Below are positions 45,070 to 55,276 of a stretch of DNA of 64,000 bases, piece after piece; the first letter of the stretch is position 1, and each line of letters begins with the position of its first letter. The position numbers were made by a program, and so were the translations under genes. A model generated the notes under the pieces. The model worked only from the letters and a program-made list of their open reading frames with translations, had not been told where the DNA came from and did not search any database. The DNA is taken from NCBI GenBank assembly GCA_001544655.2, contig FCOD02000014.1, positions 123,112-187,111 of the forward strand, in the 5' to 3' direction. The DNA comes from Caballeronia turbans. Its GTDB lineage: Bacteria > Pseudomonadota > Gammaproteobacteria > Burkholderiales > Burkholderiaceae.

Positions 45070-45948
45070 TCAGCGCGCCGGCAAGAGTCGCTGGACGAGC
45101 CGGGCGCCGAACACGTTCACCACCAGTCCCGCCATCACGAGCGCCGCGCCGACCACTTGCGCGGCGCTCAGCCCCTCGCCGAGAAACACCGCGGCCGACG
45201 CGAGCCCGATCACCGGAACGAGCAGCGAAAACGGCGCAACGCTTCCCGCCGGGTAGCGCGCGAGCAACTTCCCCCACAGGCTGTAACCGACGATCGTCGC
45301 GATGAACGCGAGGTAGAGAATCGCGAACACGGAAACGAGCGGGATGGACGCGAGACTCGCCTCGATGCGCGCCGGCCCTTCGAAGATCAGCGAGAGCGCG
45401 AGGAACGGCAGCGGCGGAATCAGGCTGCCCCACACGACGAGCGATAGCAGATCGACCTTGCCCATGCGCTTCGTCGCGACATTGCCGAGCGCCCACATCG
45501 CGGAAGCGGCGAGCGTGAAGAGAAAACCGGCGAGGGTCATCGCCTGGCCACCGCGCATGCCGATCAGCGCGAGCCCCGCCGCCGCGATGACGAGTCCGGC
45601 GACGTTCGCCGCGCGGATGCGCTCGCCGAGAAACATCGACGCGAAAATGAGCGTGAAAAACGCCTGCGCCTGTAAGACGAGCGACGCGAGTCCCGCCGGC
45701 ATCCCCACATACATGCCGTAGAAGAGCAGTGCGAATTGCCCGAGGGAAATGGTGAGGCTGTAGGCGAACAGCCAGCGCAGCGGTATTTGCGGGCGTTTTA
45801 CGAAGACCACCGGCACGGCGGCGAGCGCGAAGCGCAGCGCGCCGAGCAGCATCGGCGGCACACCGTGCAAGCCAAGTTTGATGACGACGAAATTGACGCC
45901 CCACGCGACAATGACCACCGATGCGATCAGCAAATCCTTAGGCGACAT
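45070..45948 (-). CDS. EamA-family (DMT) transporter
   Basis: 292 aa from ATG 45948 (GTG 45951 also possible). Ten predicted helices in two EamA repeats: AWGVNFVVIKLGLHGVPPML, LRFALAAVPVVFV and LGERIRAANVAGLVIAAAGL in the first, and LVPVIGLASAAVFLGEGLSA in the second. Closest in style to the O-acetylserine/cysteine exporter EamA (YdeD). Substrate unproven. It converges on amiC. Confidence 0.82.
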   Translation of the reverse strand: MSPKDLLIASVVIVAWGVNFVVIKLGLHGVPPMLLGALRFALAAVPVVFVKRPQIPLRWLFAYSLTISLGQFALLFYGMYVGMPAGLASLVLQAQAFFTLIFASMFLGERIRAANVAGLVIAAAGLALIGMRGGQAMTLAGFLFTLAASAMWALGNVATKRMGKVDLLSLVVWGSLIPPLPFLALSLIFEGPARIEASLASIPLVSVFAILYLAFIATIVGYSLWGKLLARYPAGSVAPFSLLVPVIGLASAAVFLGEGLSAAQVVGAALVMAGLVVNVFGARLVQRLLPAR

Positions 45949-46052
45949 CACCCTTCCCCCGTCTCATGTGCGTCGTTGGCGAGCCGTAAAGTGTAGCGGA
46001 GCGTGTGGCGGCAGGCTTGTCAAAAGCTGCGCGGCGCGACGAAGGACGCAAA

Positions 46053-46088
46053 AAAGCGCCCGCGCCGGGCAAACGGCGCGAGCGCTTT
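46053..46088 (-). terminator. terminator of the small secreted protein gene
   Basis: A long stem from AAAGCGC plus CGCGCCG (46053-46067) to CGGCGCG plus GCGCTTT (46074-46088) with one C-A mismatch and a 6-base loop. It is followed by further T in the minus direction. Confidence 0.8.
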
Positions 46089-46111
46089 CCTCGGAGTGTC
46101 GGAACGGGTCC

Positions 46112-46378
46112 TTACTTGCTCTGCCCTGTTTCCGTCCCAGAGTCATTGCCGGTTTCCGCGGCGGGCGTTTTTTTGGTCGACGTATGCGCCGACTGCTTGT
46201 GCATCTTGTGCTTCTTATGTGTCGTGGGGGCCGCCGAATTGTCGGTGGCCGCGCCAGCGGTATCGTTGCCCATCGCCGCCGACGAATTGCCCGACGAAGT
46301 TTGCGCGAATGCACCTGTCGCGGCGGTGGCGGTGAGAAGACCCGTGGTAATGGCGATCAACAGTTTGTTCTTGCTCAT
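46112..46378 (-). CDS. small secreted His/Lys-rich protein
   Basis: 88 aa. A clear signal peptide (KLLIAITTGLLTATAATGAF, cleavage after AFA) and an AGGAG site eight bases before the ATG. The mature 60 residues are low complexity: Ser/Asn/Ala-rich, then HKKHKMHKQSAHTSTKK, then Glu/Gly/Thr. The basic histidine cluster suggests metal or polyanion binding, but no family is recognised. It has its own terminator. Confidence 0.75.
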   Translation of the reverse strand: MSKNKLLIAITTGLLTATAATGAFAQTSSGNSSAAMGNDTAGAATDNSAAPTTHKKHKMHKQSAHTSTKKTPAAETGNDSGTETGQSK

Positions 46379-46552
46379 GGCGAAGCTCCTATCGAGGTTG
46401 CGGAAGTTGCGTGAAGCCGCACGCGTACTGAAAAGCGCGGCGACGTAAAAAACGAGAGCCTCGGCGGCACGTCTGCGCCGCGCGGCATCGGCCGGTAGAA
46501 TCGACTCAGACACGCGCCATTCCGGCGCGCGATCTTCCCATCGGAACCTGCC

Positions 46553-47452
<900 letters not shown>

Positions 47453-47530
47453 GGCCTGCGTGCGCGCTTGAGAGTCACGCGGATCGTCCCTAACTGATTG
47501 GGATAGACCGCAAGCATTAGGAGAAAACGC

Positions 47531-48379
47531 ATGGATACGACCCTCGCCACCTTCGAGCACGACGTCATCAACGCGTCGATGCTCGCGCCCGTTCTCGTTG
47601 ATTTCTGGGCGCCCTGGTGCGGCCCGTGCAAGACACTCGGGCCGATGCTGGAGAAACTCGAAGCCGAAGCCGCGGGAAAGTGGAAGCTCGTCAAGGTGAA
47701 CGTCGACGAAAATCAGGAGCTCGCCGCGCACTTTCAGGTGCGCAGTATTCCGCACGTGGTCGCGTTCGCAGAGGGCCGCCCGGTCGATCAGTTTATCGGC
47801 GTTCTGCCGGAAGGCCAGTTGCGTGCATTCCTCGACCGGCTCGTGCCTGAAGGCGCCGACGCCGAGCGTCACGCCGCGCAAACTGCATGGGCCGCGGGCA
47901 GGCGCAAGGAAGCGATCGACACAATCAAGGCCGCGCTCGCGCTCGATCCCGGTTACGACGACGCACGCCTCGACCTGATCGAATGGCTGGTCGCAGAACG
48001 CCGCATCGACGAGGCGAAGGAAGAGGACAAGCTGCTATCGCCGAAGACGACGCAAGGCATCGATGCACGTTACAACGCGCTGAAGACCGAACTCGACGCC
48101 GCCGATGCAGCAGCGGATCTGCCGCCCGCCGACGCGCTCATCGACGCGGTCAACGCGAACCCCGACGATCTCGAAGCCCGCTTCGCGCTCGCCAATCGCC
48201 TGATCGCGGGCCGCGATTACGGCGGGGCGCTGGAGCATCTGCTCGCGATCGTCGTGCGCGATCGTGCCTTCATGGACGATGTCGGCCGCAAGACGATGCT
48301 TTCGGTGTTCGAGCTCGCCGCGAATCAGCCGGATCTCGTGTCGCAATGGCGGCGCAAGCTGAGCGCGGCGATCAACTGA
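47531..48379 (+). CDS. cnoX: thioredoxin-TPR protein (CnoX/YbbN-like)
   Basis: 282 aa. Thioredoxin domain residues 1-110 with an intact WCGPC (C30, C33) and the cis-proline loop RSIPHVVAF, then a TPR-like helical C-terminus (115-282). E. coli CnoX protects substrates from hypochlorite damage and passes them to GroEL, but has SQHC; here CGPC should be redox active. AGGAG precedes the ATG. Confidence 0.85.
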   Translation: MDTTLATFEHDVINASMLAPVLVDFWAPWCGPCKTLGPMLEKLEAEAAGKWKLVKVNVDENQELAAHFQVRSIPHVVAFAEGRPVDQFIGVLPEGQLRAFLDRLVPEGADAERHAAQTAWAAGRRKEAIDTIKAALALDPGYDDARLDLIEWLVAERRIDEAKEEDKLLSPKTTQGIDARYNALKTELDAADAAADLPPADALIDAVNANPDDLEARFALANRLIAGRDYGGALEHLLAIVVRDRAFMDDVGRKTMLSVFELAANQPDLVSQWRRKLSAAIN

Positions 48380-48397
48380 TCGTCGGCTTCAACGAAG

Positions 48398-48424
48398 AAC
48401 GGCCAGCTATTAAAGCTGGCCGTT
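48398..48424 (+). terminator. bidirectional terminator between cnoX and tcdA
   Basis: An 11-bp perfect stem AACGGCCAGCT / AGCTGGCCGTT, loop ATTAA, with T following. It lies between convergent stops at 48379 and 48432. Confidence 0.93.
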
Positions 48425-48431
48425 TTTCGTT

Positions 48432-49277
48432 TCAGGCCGCGCGCTTCGCCAGATCGCGCAGCACATGCGCGGCGGCCGCGAAGCCGAAGCTCGCCGTCAC
48501 GCAGACGCTCGATCCGAAGCCCGCGCAATTGAGGCCGACCGGCCCGGAATAGCCCGCGCCGGTTTCGAGATGCTCGGCGCCTTCGCTGATATCGCACGCG
48601 GGCGCTTCCGGATAGATCAGCGGTTCGTCCGAATACACCGCGCTCACCTTGAAACGCGCCTTCGGTCCGCGCGGAAAACCGTGCAGCTTGCGCAACTGGC
48701 CGCGTACCTTGGACAACAGCGGGTCCTGAATGGTGAGCGCGAGATCGTCGATGCGAATGCGCGTCGGGTCCAGTTGCCCGCCCGCGCCGCCGACGGTGAT
48801 GAGCGCCTGCTTGCGCGCCACGCACCACGCGATGAGAGCGGTTTTGGTGCGCACGCTGTCGATCGCATCGACGACATAGTCGAAGCCGCCGCCGAGCGTC
48901 GCCTCGAAATTGCCGGGCTCGACGAAGTCCTCGATCTGCCGCACGTCGCAAGCCGGATCGATCAGCTTGATGCGCTCGGCCATCGCCGTGACTTTCGCCT
49001 TGCCGTAGTTGCCGTCGAGCGCGTGAATCTGCCGATTCGTGTTGCTTTCGGCGACATTGTCGAGATCGATCAGCGTCAGCTTTCCGACAGCACTGCGCGC
49101 GAGCGCCTCGGCGACCCACGAGCCCACGCCGCCGATGCCGATCACCGCGACATGCGCCCTTTCGAACGCGGCGAGCGCGGGCACGCCGTACAGACGCGCG
49201 ATGCCGCCGAAGCGTCGGTCGCGGTCGGCGGCGTCGGCGGCGGTCGGTGTGAGAGCAGTTTCGGTTGAAGCGTTCAT
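48432..49277 (-). CDS. tcdA: tRNA threonylcarbamoyladenosine dehydratase
   Basis: 281 aa from ATG 49277. Cyclises t6A37 to ct6A in tRNA using ATP. E1-like fold: RFGGIARLYGVPALAAFERA, GIGGVGSWVAEALARSAVG (ATP loop), LIDLDNVAESNTNRQIHAL, and DYVVDAIDSVRTKTALIAWC. The tsaE gene 5 kb away serves the preceding t6A step. The frame is open upstream without similarity. Confidence 0.92.
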   Translation of the reverse strand: MNASTETALTPTAADAADRDRRFGGIARLYGVPALAAFERAHVAVIGIGGVGSWVAEALARSAVGKLTLIDLDNVAESNTNRQIHALDGNYGKAKVTAMAERIKLIDPACDVRQIEDFVEPGNFEATLGGGFDYVVDAIDSVRTKTALIAWCVARKQALITVGGAGGQLDPTRIRIDDLALTIQDPLLSKVRGQLRKLHGFPRGPKARFKVSAVYSDEPLIYPEAPACDISEGAEHLETGAGYSGPVGLNCAGFGSSVCVTASFGFAAAAHVLRDLAKRAA

Positions 49278-49561
49278 GGCGTGCGTCGATAAAGCCGGGT
49301 ACGTTGAAAGCAAGCTAAAAGCTCGCAAAATGCAGCGCCCATTGTGCGGCGTCAATCAACCCTTACAGGCGGCTGTCGAGCGCGCAAACCTGTGCGCTCG
49401 ATCATGCAAAATGCGGGCGAATTGCGTATTCTGCCTTATCGAAACCTTGGACGTGATAGCTGCAAGCGCCGCACCCGCCGGCACGCAACAGGTCCAGGGC
49501 TAATCAGGGCAAGATCGTTTCACCTTGGCTATACTGACCCGACTGTAGCGCTTGCATAAAA

Positions 49562-50203
49562 ATGACGACTCTCGCAGACCTTCGCAAAAATTATTCGCGC
49601 GGCGCGCTCGATGCCACCGACGTCGACCCGAACCCGGTGAACCAGTTTCACACGTGGTTCGCCCAGGCGCTCGATGCGAAACTGCCCGAACCGAATGCCA
49701 TGACACTTGCGACCGTCGATTCGCAAGGTCGTCCGTCCGCCCGCATCGTGCTCATCAAGGGCGCCGATGAGCGCGGATTTGTTTTTTTTACCAATTACGA
49801 TAGCCGCAAGGGCCGCGAGATCGCCGCCAATCCCGCGGCGAGCCTGCTGTTTCACTGGATCGAACTCGAGCGCCAGGTGCGCATCGAGGGCCGCGTCGAA
49901 AAGACGAGCGATGAGGAGAGCGATGCGTATTACGCGTCGCGTCCGCTCGGCTCGCGCATCGGCGCGTGGGCATCGGATCAGAGCCAGCCGCTCGAAAGCC
50001 GCGAGGCGCTGGAAGCGCGCGAACGCGAGATGGTCGCCAGATACGGCGACGCGCCGCCGCGCCCGCCGCACTGGGGCGGCTATCGCCTCGTGCCCGATAC
50101 CATCGAATTCTGGCAGGGACGCCCGTCGCGCCTTCACGATCGCATCGTCTATACGCGTGATGACGCGGGCGCGCCGTGGCGAATCATGAGACTCGCGCCG
50201 TAA
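49562..50203 (+). CDS. pdxH: pyridoxine/pyridoxamine 5'-phosphate oxidase
   Basis: 213 aa. FMN enzyme forming pyridoxal phosphate. [20 protein letters not shown] is the family start. [20 protein letters not shown] and [20 protein letters not shown] bind FMN, and [15 protein letters not shown] is the conserved end. Complete length. Confidence 0.95.
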   Translation: MTTLADLRKNYSRGALDATDVDPNPVNQFHTWFAQALDAKLPEPNAMTLATVDSQGRPSARIVLIKGADERGFVFFTNYDSRKGREIAANPAASLLFHWIELERQVRIEGRVEKTSDEESDAYYASRPLGSRIGAWASDQSQPLESREALEAREREMVARYGDAPPRPPHWGGYRLVPDTIEFWQGRPSRLHDRIVYTRDDAGAPWRIMRLAP

Positions 50204-50293
50204 CGCGAGCACTGGCAGCAACCGAGATCGCAACGGCAACGAACATGAAGGCGGGAGCCTTCCCTTGATTTTCTTTAGCGCGGAGAAACAAGC

Positions 50294-51508
50294 ATGTTCT
50301 GGGAGAAGAAGCTGACGCAGTGGGTTGAGGAAGTGCGCGACCGGGCCAATTTGCCTGCGCGGCTCGTGCTCTGGGATGGCCAGCAGCACGATTTCGGCCA
50401 GTTCGCCGCTCCTCGGGTGACGCTGCACGTGAAGAGCGCGACCGCGCTGCCTTATCTGCTCGAACCGAGTCTCGACAATCTCGGCGAAGCCTACGTCAAG
50501 GGCAAGATCGATATCGAGGGCAAGCTGTCCGACATCATCAACATCGGCTATTCGCTCGCGAAGAACACGGTGACGAGCGCAAGCAAGCTCGCCCGCGTGC
50601 GGCGCTACTTCAATCACTCGAAGACGTCGGACAAGAAGGCCATTCAGTACCACTACGATGTGTCGAACGAGTTTTATGCACTGTGGCTCGACAAGAACAT
50701 GGTCTATTCGTGCGCGTACTTCGAGAACGGCGACGAAGACATCGACACCGCGCAGCTCAAGAAAATCGACCACATCCTCACGAAGATTCAGCTTCAGCCG
50801 GGTCATCGTCTGCTCGATATCGGCTGCGGCTGGGGGGCGCTCGTGATCCGCGCGGCGCAGAAGTTCGGCGCGAAATGCGTAGGTGTCACGCTCTCCGAGA
50901 ACCAGTTCAAGCTCGCGACCGAGCGCGTCAAGGCGGCGGGGCTCGAAGAGCGAATCGAGATTCGCCTGCAGGACTATCGCGACATCCCGGGGCAGTTCGA
51001 TCGCATCACGAGCGTCGGCATGTTCGAGCATGTCGGGCGCAAGAATCTTCCGGGATACTTCGCGAGAATCCGCGATCTGCTCGTCGATGACGGCATCGCG
51101 ATGAATCACGGCATCACGTCGTCGGATGCCGACAGCGGCGAGACTTCGCTCGGCGGCGGCGAGTTCATCGACAAATACGTGTTCCCGGACGGCGAGCTGC
51201 CGCACATCAGCCTCGCGCTCGAAAGCATGCAGCGCGGCGGGCTGGAAGCGATCGACGTCGAAAGCCTGCGGCGGCACTACGCGCATACGCTCGACATCTG
51301 GGCCGACAGGTTCGAGGAAAACGCGGAGAAAGCGAAGAAGCTCGTCGACGATGAGCACTTCCGCATCTGGCGCGTGTACCTCGCGGGCTGCGCGTATGCG
51401 TTCGAGAACGACGACGTGTCGATCTATCAGGTGATCTGCCGCAAGGCGGGGCGAAGCGCGAAGACGCTGCCGTGGTCGCGGCGGTATATCTACGAGAAGG
51501 CGCTCTGA
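50294..51508 (+). CDS. cfa: cyclopropane-fatty-acyl-phospholipid synthase
   Basis: 404 aa. Adds a methylene from S-adenosylmethionine across lipid double bonds. SAM site LLDIGCGWGALVIRAAQKFG. YHYDVSNEFYALWLDKNMVY and SCAYFENGDEDIDTAQLKKI precede it, with FEHVGRKNLPGYF after. The start has a CGGAGAAA ribosome binding site. Cfa enzymes usually support acid and stationary-phase survival. Confidence 0.94.
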   Translation: MFWEKKLTQWVEEVRDRANLPARLVLWDGQQHDFGQFAAPRVTLHVKSATALPYLLEPSLDNLGEAYVKGKIDIEGKLSDIINIGYSLAKNTVTSASKLARVRRYFNHSKTSDKKAIQYHYDVSNEFYALWLDKNMVYSCAYFENGDEDIDTAQLKKIDHILTKIQLQPGHRLLDIGCGWGALVIRAAQKFGAKCVGVTLSENQFKLATERVKAAGLEERIEIRLQDYRDIPGQFDRITSVGMFEHVGRKNLPGYFARIRDLLVDDGIAMNHGITSSDADSGETSLGGGEFIDKYVFPDGELPHISLALESMQRGGLEAIDVESLRRHYAHTLDIWADRFEENAEKAKKLVDDEHFRIWRVYLAGCAYAFENDDVSIYQVICRKAGRSAKTLPWSRRYIYEKAL

Positions 51509-51519
51509 ACCGCGAATCA

Positions 51520-52590
51520 ATGCATATCGAAGCGGGGGAGCCGGACGATCAGTTCGATCTTTTCGGCGTGCCTGCAAACGCTGCTTCGGCGGAGCCTGCG
51601 GAGGCACGAAAGCCGCCAAAGCCGCGCGGCGTGCTGCCCGCGCCCTTGCAGCCCGAACTCGAAGCCCTCGCGAAGCGCCTGCCGGATGCAATCCATCTCG
51701 GCACATCGACATGGTCGTTTCCGGGCTGGCGCGGCATCGTCTATGGCGACGAGTACTCGAACACGAAGCTTTCCCGCGACGGTCTCAGCGCCTACGGCGC
51801 GCATCCGCTCCTGAAAAGCGTGTCGATCGACCGCTCGTTCTACGCGCCGCTGACGCTCGCTGAATACGCGCGCTACGCATCGCAGGTGCCGGCGCACTTC
51901 CGCTTCATCGTCAAGGCGCCCGCCTCCGTCACCGATGCCTTCATCCGCGGCGAGCGCGGCACGCCTGACGCGGAAAACCCTGCGTTTCTGAACGCGCAGA
52001 TTGCCATCGATGAATTCGTGACGCCGTGCATCGGCGGTCTAGGCGCGAAAGCGGGCGCGCTCGTGTTCCAGTTCTCGCCGCTGCCCGACGCGATGATCGT
52101 CGATCCGGCCAGTTTCATCGAACGGCTATCGGCGTTTCTGCAAGCGCTGCCGCCGCTCGAAGGCGAGTCTTGCTACGCGGTCGAGATCCGCGACGCGGTC
52201 ATGCTCACGCCACGCTTCATCCGCGCGCTGCGCGAGGCGAACGTGCGCTACTGCATCGGCGTGCATGCGCGCATGCCGGACGTGCGCCGTCAGGCGAAGG
52301 CGCTCGCGTTGCTGGACGAAGAAAGGATGGGACCGTTCATCGCGCGCTGGAGTCTGCACAGCGGCTTTCGCTACGAACAGGCGAAGGCGAAATACGAGCC
52401 GTTCGACAAGATCGTCGATGAAGATCGCGGCACGCGTGAGGCGCTCGCCGAGCTTGCCGCGCGTTATGCAATCGCGGGCCAGCCGGTGGTGATCGCGGCG
52501 AACAACAAGGCGGAAGGCTCGGCGCCGCTCACGTGCTTCGAGCTCGCGCGCGGCATCGCGGAGGAATGCGAGCGCGCGCGAAGCGACTAG
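51520..52590 (+). CDS. DUF72-family protein
   Basis: 356 aa from ATG 51520. TIM-barrel DUF72 pattern: IHLGTSTWSFPGWRGIVY, VSIDRSFYAPLTLAEYARYA, FRFIVKAP and YAVEIRDAVMLTPRFIRALR. The family is widespread and of unknown function, probably cytosolic. It starts 11 bases after cfa and may share its transcript; it ends seven bases from convergent msrA. Confidence 0.87.
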   Translation: MHIEAGEPDDQFDLFGVPANAASAEPAEARKPPKPRGVLPAPLQPELEALAKRLPDAIHLGTSTWSFPGWRGIVYGDEYSNTKLSRDGLSAYGAHPLLKSVSIDRSFYAPLTLAEYARYASQVPAHFRFIVKAPASVTDAFIRGERGTPDAENPAFLNAQIAIDEFVTPCIGGLGAKAGALVFQFSPLPDAMIVDPASFIERLSAFLQALPPLEGESCYAVEIRDAVMLTPRFIRALREANVRYCIGVHARMPDVRRQAKALALLDEERMGPFIARWSLHSGFRYEQAKAKYEPFDKIVDEDRGTREALAELAARYAIAGQPVVIAANNKAEGSAPLTCFELARGIAEECERARSD

Positions 52591-52597
52591 AAGCGCA

Positions 52598-53149
52598 TCA
52601 CGCCTTCAGGCGGTGCGCGAACTTCTTGCGAAATTTCGCGACCTTCGGCCCGACGACCGCCGCGCAGTAGCCCTGATTCGGATGCTGCGCAAAATAGTTC
52701 TGGTGATACGCCTCGGCCGGATAATAGTCGTCGGCGAGCGGCACGACTTGCGTGACGATCTTGCCGCCGTAGACATCCTCGCGCTGCAGTTCGTCGATGA
52801 CGTCGAGCGCGATCTTACGTTGCTCGTCCGAATGCGTGAACACGACCGAGCGATACTGCGTGCCGACATCGTTGCCCTGCCGGTTGAGCTGGGTCGGATC
52901 GTGCGTCGCGAAGAAGATCTCGAGAACTTCGCGATAACCGATGACCGATGGATCGAACACGACCTTCACCACTTCCGCGTGACCGGTTTCGCCATCGCAG
53001 ACCTGCTCGTACGACGGATTCACCACGTTGCCGCCCGCATAGCCCGATTCGACCGACTCCACGCCCTGCACCGCGAGAAACACGGCTTCGGTACACCAGA
53101 AACATCCGCCGCCGAGCGTCGCGGTCTCAAGTCTCGCCTGTTGGATCAT
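52598..53149 (-). CDS. msrA: peptide methionine-(S)-S-oxide reductase
   Basis: 183 aa from ATG 53149, with AGGAG seven bases upstream. Repairs oxidised methionine. Active-site GGGCFWCTEAVF (C16), then GYAGGNVVNPSYEQVCDGET and PTQLNRQGNDVGTQYRSVVF. No signal peptide, so cytosolic. It could belong to an oxidative-stress response, but no promoter motif like that at 181-306 is seen near it. Confidence 0.95.
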   Translation of the reverse strand: MIQQARLETATLGGGCFWCTEAVFLAVQGVESVESGYAGGNVVNPSYEQVCDGETGHAEVVKVVFDPSVIGYREVLEIFFATHDPTQLNRQGNDVGTQYRSVVFTHSDEQRKIALDVIDELQREDVYGGKIVTQVVPLADDYYPAEAYHQNYFAQHPNQGYCAAVVGPKVAKFRKKFAHRLKA

Positions 53150-53469
53150 GCGCAACTCCTCATCAAGTGCATGCGGCCACGCCGCGGATCCTGCATGTGG
53201 ATGCGCCCGGCCGATTCTTCAATCTTCCGGACGCGATGAGTCGAGCTTACTGGGTTTGGCCGGGCCGCGCAGAAAGCCCCTTGCGACAGAAAACTTGCTG
53301 CCGGAATACGGTCTTTTGGCGCTCGGCGATTGCCGATTCCGATAGAATCGACACAATTCTCCAGTTTTTACATGACTTCTGAAAAGGTTCTTCCGACTGA
53401 AGCGCGACGCGCGGCCGGCTCGGTAGCACACGACACACTCGACCGCCCATTTGCCTGCTCATCTGCCAA

Positions 53470-53982
53470 ATGACACGCGCTAAAACCCCGAATTTCGACC
53501 CGAATGCGTTCCGCGCCGCGCTCGGGCAGTTTGCGACCGGCGTCACGGTCATCACGACGCGCACCGCGTCCGGCCAGTTGATCGGGATCACCGCAAGCTC
53601 GTTCAACTCGGTATCGCTCAATCCGCCGCTCGTACTGTGGAGCCTCGCGACGAAATCGGCGTCGATGCCGGTGTTCCGCGCGAACAGCCACTATGTGGTG
53701 AACGTGCTCGCTGCATCGCAGCTCGACCTGTGCCGGCGTTTCGCCACGGTCAAGGGCGACCGCTTCGCGGGCGTCTCGCACGCCGCCGGGGACACCGGCA
53801 TGCCGGTGCTCGACGGCGCGCTCGCGTGGTTCGAATGCCACAACCGCAGCCGCTACGACGAAGGCGATCACGTGATCTTCGTCGGTGAAGTGGAGCGTTG
53901 CGGCGTGCGCGAAGACGCAACGCAAACCGCGCCGCTCGTCTTCCATGCCGGCGGCTTCCATACGCTGGGGCCGCTGGAATAA
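53470..53982 (+). CDS. flavin reductase-family protein
   Basis: 170 aa. FMN-binding split barrel: AFRAALGQFATGVTVITTRT, GITASSFNSVSLNPPLVLWS and YVVNVLAASQLDLCRRFA. Such proteins supply reduced FMN to two-component monooxygenases (HpaC type). No oxygenase gene lies next to it. It converges on kynR with a four-base gap. Confidence 0.88.
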   Translation: MTRAKTPNFDPNAFRAALGQFATGVTVITTRTASGQLIGITASSFNSVSLNPPLVLWSLATKSASMPVFRANSHYVVNVLAASQLDLCRRFATVKGDRFAGVSHAAGDTGMPVLDGALAWFECHNRSRYDEGDHVIFVGEVERCGVREDATQTAPLVFHAGGFHTLGPLE

Positions 53983-53986
53983 ACGC

Positions 53987-54490
53987 TCAGGGCGTGTGCG
54001 CGCGTCCCGGCTGCTCGATCAGCGCGACCGGCACGCCCGCATCGTCCTTCATCGTCTGAAGCACGATGTTCGAGCGGATGTCGATCACGCCGGGCGCCTT
54101 GTAGAGCTTCGACAGAATGAAATCGGAGTAATGCTTGAGGTTGTGCGCAAGCACGCGCAGCACGTAGTGCGTGTCGCCGGTGACGACGAACGCGCCGACC
54201 ACTTCCGGCCATTCGCGCACGGCCGCGGCGAACTTCTCGTGCCAGTTTTCCTGGTCGTTGCGCATCGAGACATGGACGAAGGCTTCCAGTTCGATGCCGA
54301 GCCGCTCGCGGTCGAGGCACGCGCGATAACTCGCGATCACGCCTTCCTCTTCCAGCAGGCGCATTCGGCGCAAGCACGCCGACGGCGATAGCGAAATGCG
54401 CTCCGCCAGGTCCAGGTTACTGATCCGTCCATCTTCCTGCAGTACCGCCAGAATTCGGCAATCCGTTGCATCGAGCGTGAAGCCGGTCAT
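53987..54490 (-). CDS. kynR: Lrp/AsnC-family regulator of the kynurenine operon
   Basis: 167 aa. Helix-turn-helix at residues 10-60: DATDCRILAVLQEDGRISNL and LAERISLSPSACLRRMRLLE. The RAM ligand domain follows (VHVSMRNDQENWHEKF, GDTHYVLRVLAHNLKHYSDF). It is divergent from kynBUA, the place of KynR, which responds to kynurenine in Pseudomonas and Burkholderia. Confidence 0.88.
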   Translation of the reverse strand: MTGFTLDATDCRILAVLQEDGRISNLDLAERISLSPSACLRRMRLLEEEGVIASYRACLDRERLGIELEAFVHVSMRNDQENWHEKFAAAVREWPEVVGAFVVTGDTHYVLRVLAHNLKHYSDFILSKLYKAPGVIDIRSNIVLQTMKDDAGVPVALIEQPGRAHTP

Positions 54491-54548
54491 TTTTGAGTCC
54501 CCTAGCCCGTTTCATCGAATTATGTTCTAAGCGCGACACTTTTGGGTG

Positions 54549-54577
54549 GTTATTTCGCAAGCACCTTTCGAGATAAC
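54549..54577 (+). promoter_or_regulatory. candidate KynR operator
   Basis: Imperfect inverted repeat GTTATTTCG (54549-54557) / CGAGATAAC (54569-54577) with an 11-base spacer, one mismatch per arm pair. It is in the 133-base gap between kynR and kynB. A TATGAT at 54583-54588 just beside it could be the kynB -10. Confidence 0.45.
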
Positions 54578-54623
54578 GCGACTATGATTTGACGCATCTT
54601 TACGATTTCTGTTAGGGCGCGTC

Positions 54624-55250
54624 ATGACGCTTCTGGACATTTCCCCATCGATCGGCCCCGCCACGCCCGTCTGGCCGGGCGACACGCCGGTCGGCATCGA
54701 GCGGGTGTGGCGAATCGAGGCGGGCTCGCCCGTCAACGTTGCGCGGCTCACGCTGTCGCCCCACACCGGCGCGCACGCCGATGCGCCGCTCCATTACGAC
54801 GAGCACGGCAAGCCGATCGGCGAAGTCGCGCTCGATACGTACATCGGCGAGTGTCGCGTCCTGCACTGCATCGGTGCTTCGCCGCTCGTCACGCCGGAGC
54901 ACGTCGCCGCGCATCTCGACGGCGTCCCGGCGCGCGTTCTGCTGCGCACGTATGCAAACGCGCCGCTCCATGCATGGGACAGCGCCTTCGCCGCCGTCGC
55001 GCCGGAAACCATCGACTTGCTGGCCGAAAAAGGCGTGAAGCTCCTCGGCATCGACACGCCGTCGCTCGATCCTCAGGACTCGAAGACGATGGATGCGCAC
55101 AAGCGTATCCGCGCCCACGGCATGGCGATCCTCGAAGGCCTCGTACTCGACGCCGTCGCGCCCGGCGACTACGAACTGATCGCCCTGCCGCTCAAATTCT
55201 CGACGCTCGATGCGAGTCCGGTTCGCGCCGTCCTGCGTCCGCTTTCCTGA
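54624..55250 (+). CDS. kynB: kynurenine formamidase
   Basis: 208 aa. Hydrolyses N-formylkynurenine to kynurenine plus formate. Zinc motif [11 protein letters not shown] (H47, H51, D53, H57). [20 protein letters not shown] is the family start and [18 protein letters not shown] a conserved centre. First gene of kynBUA; its stop overlaps an ATG at 55250 of the next frame. Confidence 0.94.
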   Translation: MTLLDISPSIGPATPVWPGDTPVGIERVWRIEAGSPVNVARLTLSPHTGAHADAPLHYDEHGKPIGEVALDTYIGECRVLHCIGASPLVTPEHVAAHLDGVPARVLLRTYANAPLHAWDSAFAAVAPETIDLLAEKGVKLLGIDTPSLDPQDSKTMDAHKRIRAHGMAILEGLVLDAVAPGDYELIALPLKFSTLDASPVRAVLRPLS

Positions 55251-55276
55251 TGATCTTCAAATATATGGACTTTTCG

